Assembly (NCBI RefSeq): GCF_014397785.1
Contig: NZ_VZQQ01000001.1
Span: 310,001-374,000, forward strand
Direction: 5' to 3'
DNA length: 64,000 bases
Origin: Paraburkholderia podalyriae
GTDB lineage: Bacteria; Pseudomonadota; Gammaproteobacteria; Burkholderiales; Burkholderiaceae
The notes under the pieces are model-generated. The model was not told the DNA's origin and made no database searches. It saw nothing but the letters and a program-made list of their open reading frames with translations. Shown here in pieces: positions 62,037-64,000 of the stretch. Positions within the stretch are counted from its first letter, which is position 1. The number at the start of each line of letters is the position of its first letter. The position numbers and the translations under genes were made by a program.

Positions 62037-64000
62037 AGCAAAAGGCCGTCATTAGCCTGTTGTGGGGCACGCAGTTCGACGCGCTGCGTCGATTCCTGGA
62101 GATGCACGAACCGATGGTCGTGCTGCTCTCGGCCGACCTGACCGAACCGCTGATGCGCACCGGGATCGAAGCTACGGGTAGCACGGTCGTCTATCTCGAG
62201 GATATGTTCGATCCGTCGGGCGATGCGAGATTCGCGGTCGAGACCGCACTGATGCAGGCGCAGTTCGTCCAGTATCTGAATACCCGTCCCAACGAAGCGC
62301 GCGAACCCGTTGGCGCGTTGGCTCAGACGTCGACGGTCATCGCCGGGACGCTCGCTGCTGACCTGCACGAGACGGCCGCGTTGCTGACGCGCCTGAACGA
62401 GGCCGCGAACCGTTTTGACATCACCTTGTTCGTCACGAGCGAGGACGCGACCGGGGACGGCAAGGTCGCAACGACGTGGGCCAAATCACGCGATATCCCC
62501 ACGCTGCACGTGGCGCACGGCCTCGCCCTCGCGGACCCTTACACGGTGCACAACGATATCGTCGCAGACAAGCTTGCCGTGTTCGGCCGGCGAGGTATGG
62601 AAGGCTACCTCGATCTGGGCTACCCGGAAGATCGCTTCGTGATCACGGGCAACCCGGGCTGGGACAGCTACGCCCAGTTCCGCAGCAGGAAGGCTGACTG
62701 CCGTCGCGCTCTCGACGAGAAATACGGCTTCAAACCGGGCCTGCCGCTGCTTGTGTTTGGCACGACATGGTCGGCCAACTTCAGTGCGCACTGCAACGAG
62801 GACATCTACGCCGATTCGTTGATGGTGTTCGTCGCGAGCTGCGAGGCATTGCGCGCGAGCGGGCTTCAGTTCAATGGCGTCATCAAGGACAGGCCGGCGA
62901 ACCGCACTGACGGTGAGCGTCGTTGCGCGCAAGTTCTCAGCGAACTGGGTGTGGCCGCAGGCGATTACTTCTACTGTGCCGACGATACGCAGATATTCGC
63001 CGCGGGTGCGGATCTGCTTGTTGCCGTCGATTCGAACTATCTGATCGAAGGCATGCTTGCGCGCACGCCGGTCATCAACCTGCTGAACGCAACGGGCATC
63101 GTAATGGGCCCGTCGTTCGAAGCAGAGTCGGGCATTCTGGAGGTCGAGGCTGCGGATCTGGCCGGCATCATGCACCGGATGTTGACCGACCAGACGGCCC
63201 GGCGTGAGGTGATCGAGATCATGGGCAACCGTGCCGCTCACTACAACGCTGCCGAGGATGGTTCGGCCGCGGCGCGGGTTGCCGAACTCATGGCGACGAT
63301 GGCGGTAAGCTTGCCGCGGCGAGTGAAGCGGTATGTCTGGCAGCAATATCTGGATGCCGAGTCCGCACCGTTGAACGGGACCTACCACGCGAACGGCCGG
63401 AGCGATCTCGCCCAGATGTTCACGAACACGCCTTCGTTGATCCTGGACATTGGCTGCGCGGCCGGCAACAACGCCGCGCTCGTGAAGGACCGGTTTCCCG
63501 GCAGTCGCGCGTGGGGTATCGAGATGAACCGCTACGCCGCGGAACTCGCCCGCAAGAAGCTCGATAACGTGCTGGTTGGCCGCTTCGAGGATTTCGACCT
63601 GGAGCATGAGGGTCTAGCGCCCGGCACGCTGGACGCGGTCCTGCTCGCGGACGTGCTCGAGCACATGTACAACCCGTGGGGTGTGATGGTCAAACTGCGT
63701 GAGTACATGTCGCCGGGCGGCCAGCTTGTTCTCAGCATCCCCAACACTCGCCATCTCGGCTTGATGGACGGCCTCAGCAAGGGTAACTGGACCTACGCGG
63801 AGGCCGGCCTGCTCGACGTGACGCACATTCGGTTTTTCACGCGCAAGGAGATGATCAAGTTCTGTGAAGAGACCGGTTATCGCGTGACTCAGACGCGCAA
63901 TTCGCTCGACGGCGGACTCCTGAAGTTCTGGCAGCAGCACCAGAACATGACGGCACCCATCAACATCGAGCTCGACCGGATGACGCTCAAGGACGTGACT
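62033..64000 (+). CDS. Large glycosyltransferase-like/SAM methyltransferase fusion, partial
   Basis: 656 residues seen, with no stop before the window end. Residues 1-430 resemble a GT-B or polysaccharide-biosynthesis CDP-glycerol type fold (VAHGLALADPYTVHNDIVAD, FVITGNPGWDSY, LLVFGTTWSANFS, VAVDSNYLIEGMLARTPVIN). From about 460 there is a class I methyltransferase (LILDIGCAAGNNAALVKDRF, AVLLADVLEHMYNPWGVMVK). Start ATG at 62033 overlaps the previous stop. Its place at the end of the pse genes suggests transfer and methylation of the nonulosonic sugar, for example on flagellin. Confidence 0.78.
   Translation, partial: MKQKAVISLLWGTQFDALRRFLEMHEPMVVLLSADLTEPLMRTGIEATGSTVVYLEDMFDPSGDARFAVETALMQAQFVQYLNTRPNEAREPVGALAQTSTVIAGTLAADLHETAALLTRLNEAANRFDITLFVTSEDATGDGKVATTWAKSRDIPTLHVAHGLALADPYTVHNDIVADKLAVFGRRGMEGYLDLGYPEDRFVITGNPGWDSYAQFRSRKADCRRALDEKYGFKPGLPLLVFGTTWSANFSAHCNEDIYADSLMVFVASCEALRASGLQFNGVIKDRPANRTDGERRCAQVLSELGVAAGDYFYCADDTQIFAAGADLLVAVDSNYLIEGMLARTPVINLLNATGIVMGPSFEAESGILEVEAADLAGIMHRMLTDQTARREVIEIMGNRAAHYNAAEDGSAAARVAELMATMAVSLPRRVKRYVWQQYLDAESAPLNGTYHANGRSDLAQMFTNTPSLILDIGCAAGNNAALVKDRFPGSRAWGIEMNRYAAELARKKLDNVLVGRFEDFDLEHEGLAPGTLDAVLLADVLEHMYNPWGVMVKLREYMSPGGQLVLSIPNTRHLGLMDGLSKGNWTYAEAGLLDVTHIRFFTRKEMIKFCEETGYRVTQTRNSLDGGLLKFWQQHQNMTAPINIELDRMTLKDVT

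Overview
The window looks like a Burkholderia/Paraburkholderia-type betaproteobacterial chromosome. The GC content is high, there is a glycine-riboswitch gcvT, a Rep-type helicase, a two-heme cytochrome c5, and many families typical of Burkholderiaceae (BPSL0761-type proteins, H-NS proteins with Lys/Ala tails). Genus is an inference from protein style; no database was searched.

Layout. 1-7.1 kb is ordinary core: gcvT with its tandem glycine riboswitch, a small lipoprotein, a Gfo/Idh/MocA oxidoreductase, rep, cytochrome c5 and tRNA-Arg(CCG). 7171-43024 is read here as one complete Tn7-like transposon of about 35.9 kb. It is flanked by the 5-bp direct repeat TTCGG, has TGTG...CACA inverted ends and repeated transposase-binding-like motifs at both ends, and sits 27 bp beyond the 3' end of the tRNA-Arg gene. 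Its machinery (7.2-13.5 kb) is an accessory gene, a TnsA-TnsB fusion transposase, a TnsC-type ATPase and a TnsD-size TniQ protein, in that order.

The transposon cargo (13.9-42.6 kb) is mostly defence-like or unknown. It holds a candidate structured RNA, paired HAD-like proteins, a DUF6471 protein with palindromic sites, a tightly coupled chain of micro-ORFs, an XRE regulator with twin operators, a truncated DnaE2 polymerase followed by a SRAP protein, a double-headed H-NS protein, a RloC-like ATPase with a PD-(D/E)XK partner, a proteasome/HslV-like Ntn hydrolase, a divergent pair of large nuclease-like proteins, and an IetAS-type ATPase/subtilase pair beside an XRE regulator. A near-perfect LexA box lies close to the far end. 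The strongest candidates for undescribed biology are the Ntn hydrolase, the divergent nuclease pair, and the tRNA-homing TnsAB element itself.

43.0-55.3 kb is metal and stress accessory DNA, partly decayed: a broken ACR3 arsenite pump followed by an intact ArsC-ArsH fusion, a methyltransferase, an ECF sigma/NrsF pair, a bufferin operon (bufA, bufB, bufC, doxX) behind a textbook SigF-type promoter, a thioredoxin/CcdA pair, small envelope proteins, a frameshifted MFS gene, and fragments of an RND pump and a sensor kinase. 55.9-64.0 kb is a nonulosonic acid (pseudaminic acid-type) cluster: a formyltransferase, pseB, pseC, pseF, pseI, a methyltransferase, and the start of a large glycosyltransferase-like/methyltransferase fusion. 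pseG and pseH are not seen. The cluster probably feeds flagellar or surface glycosylation.
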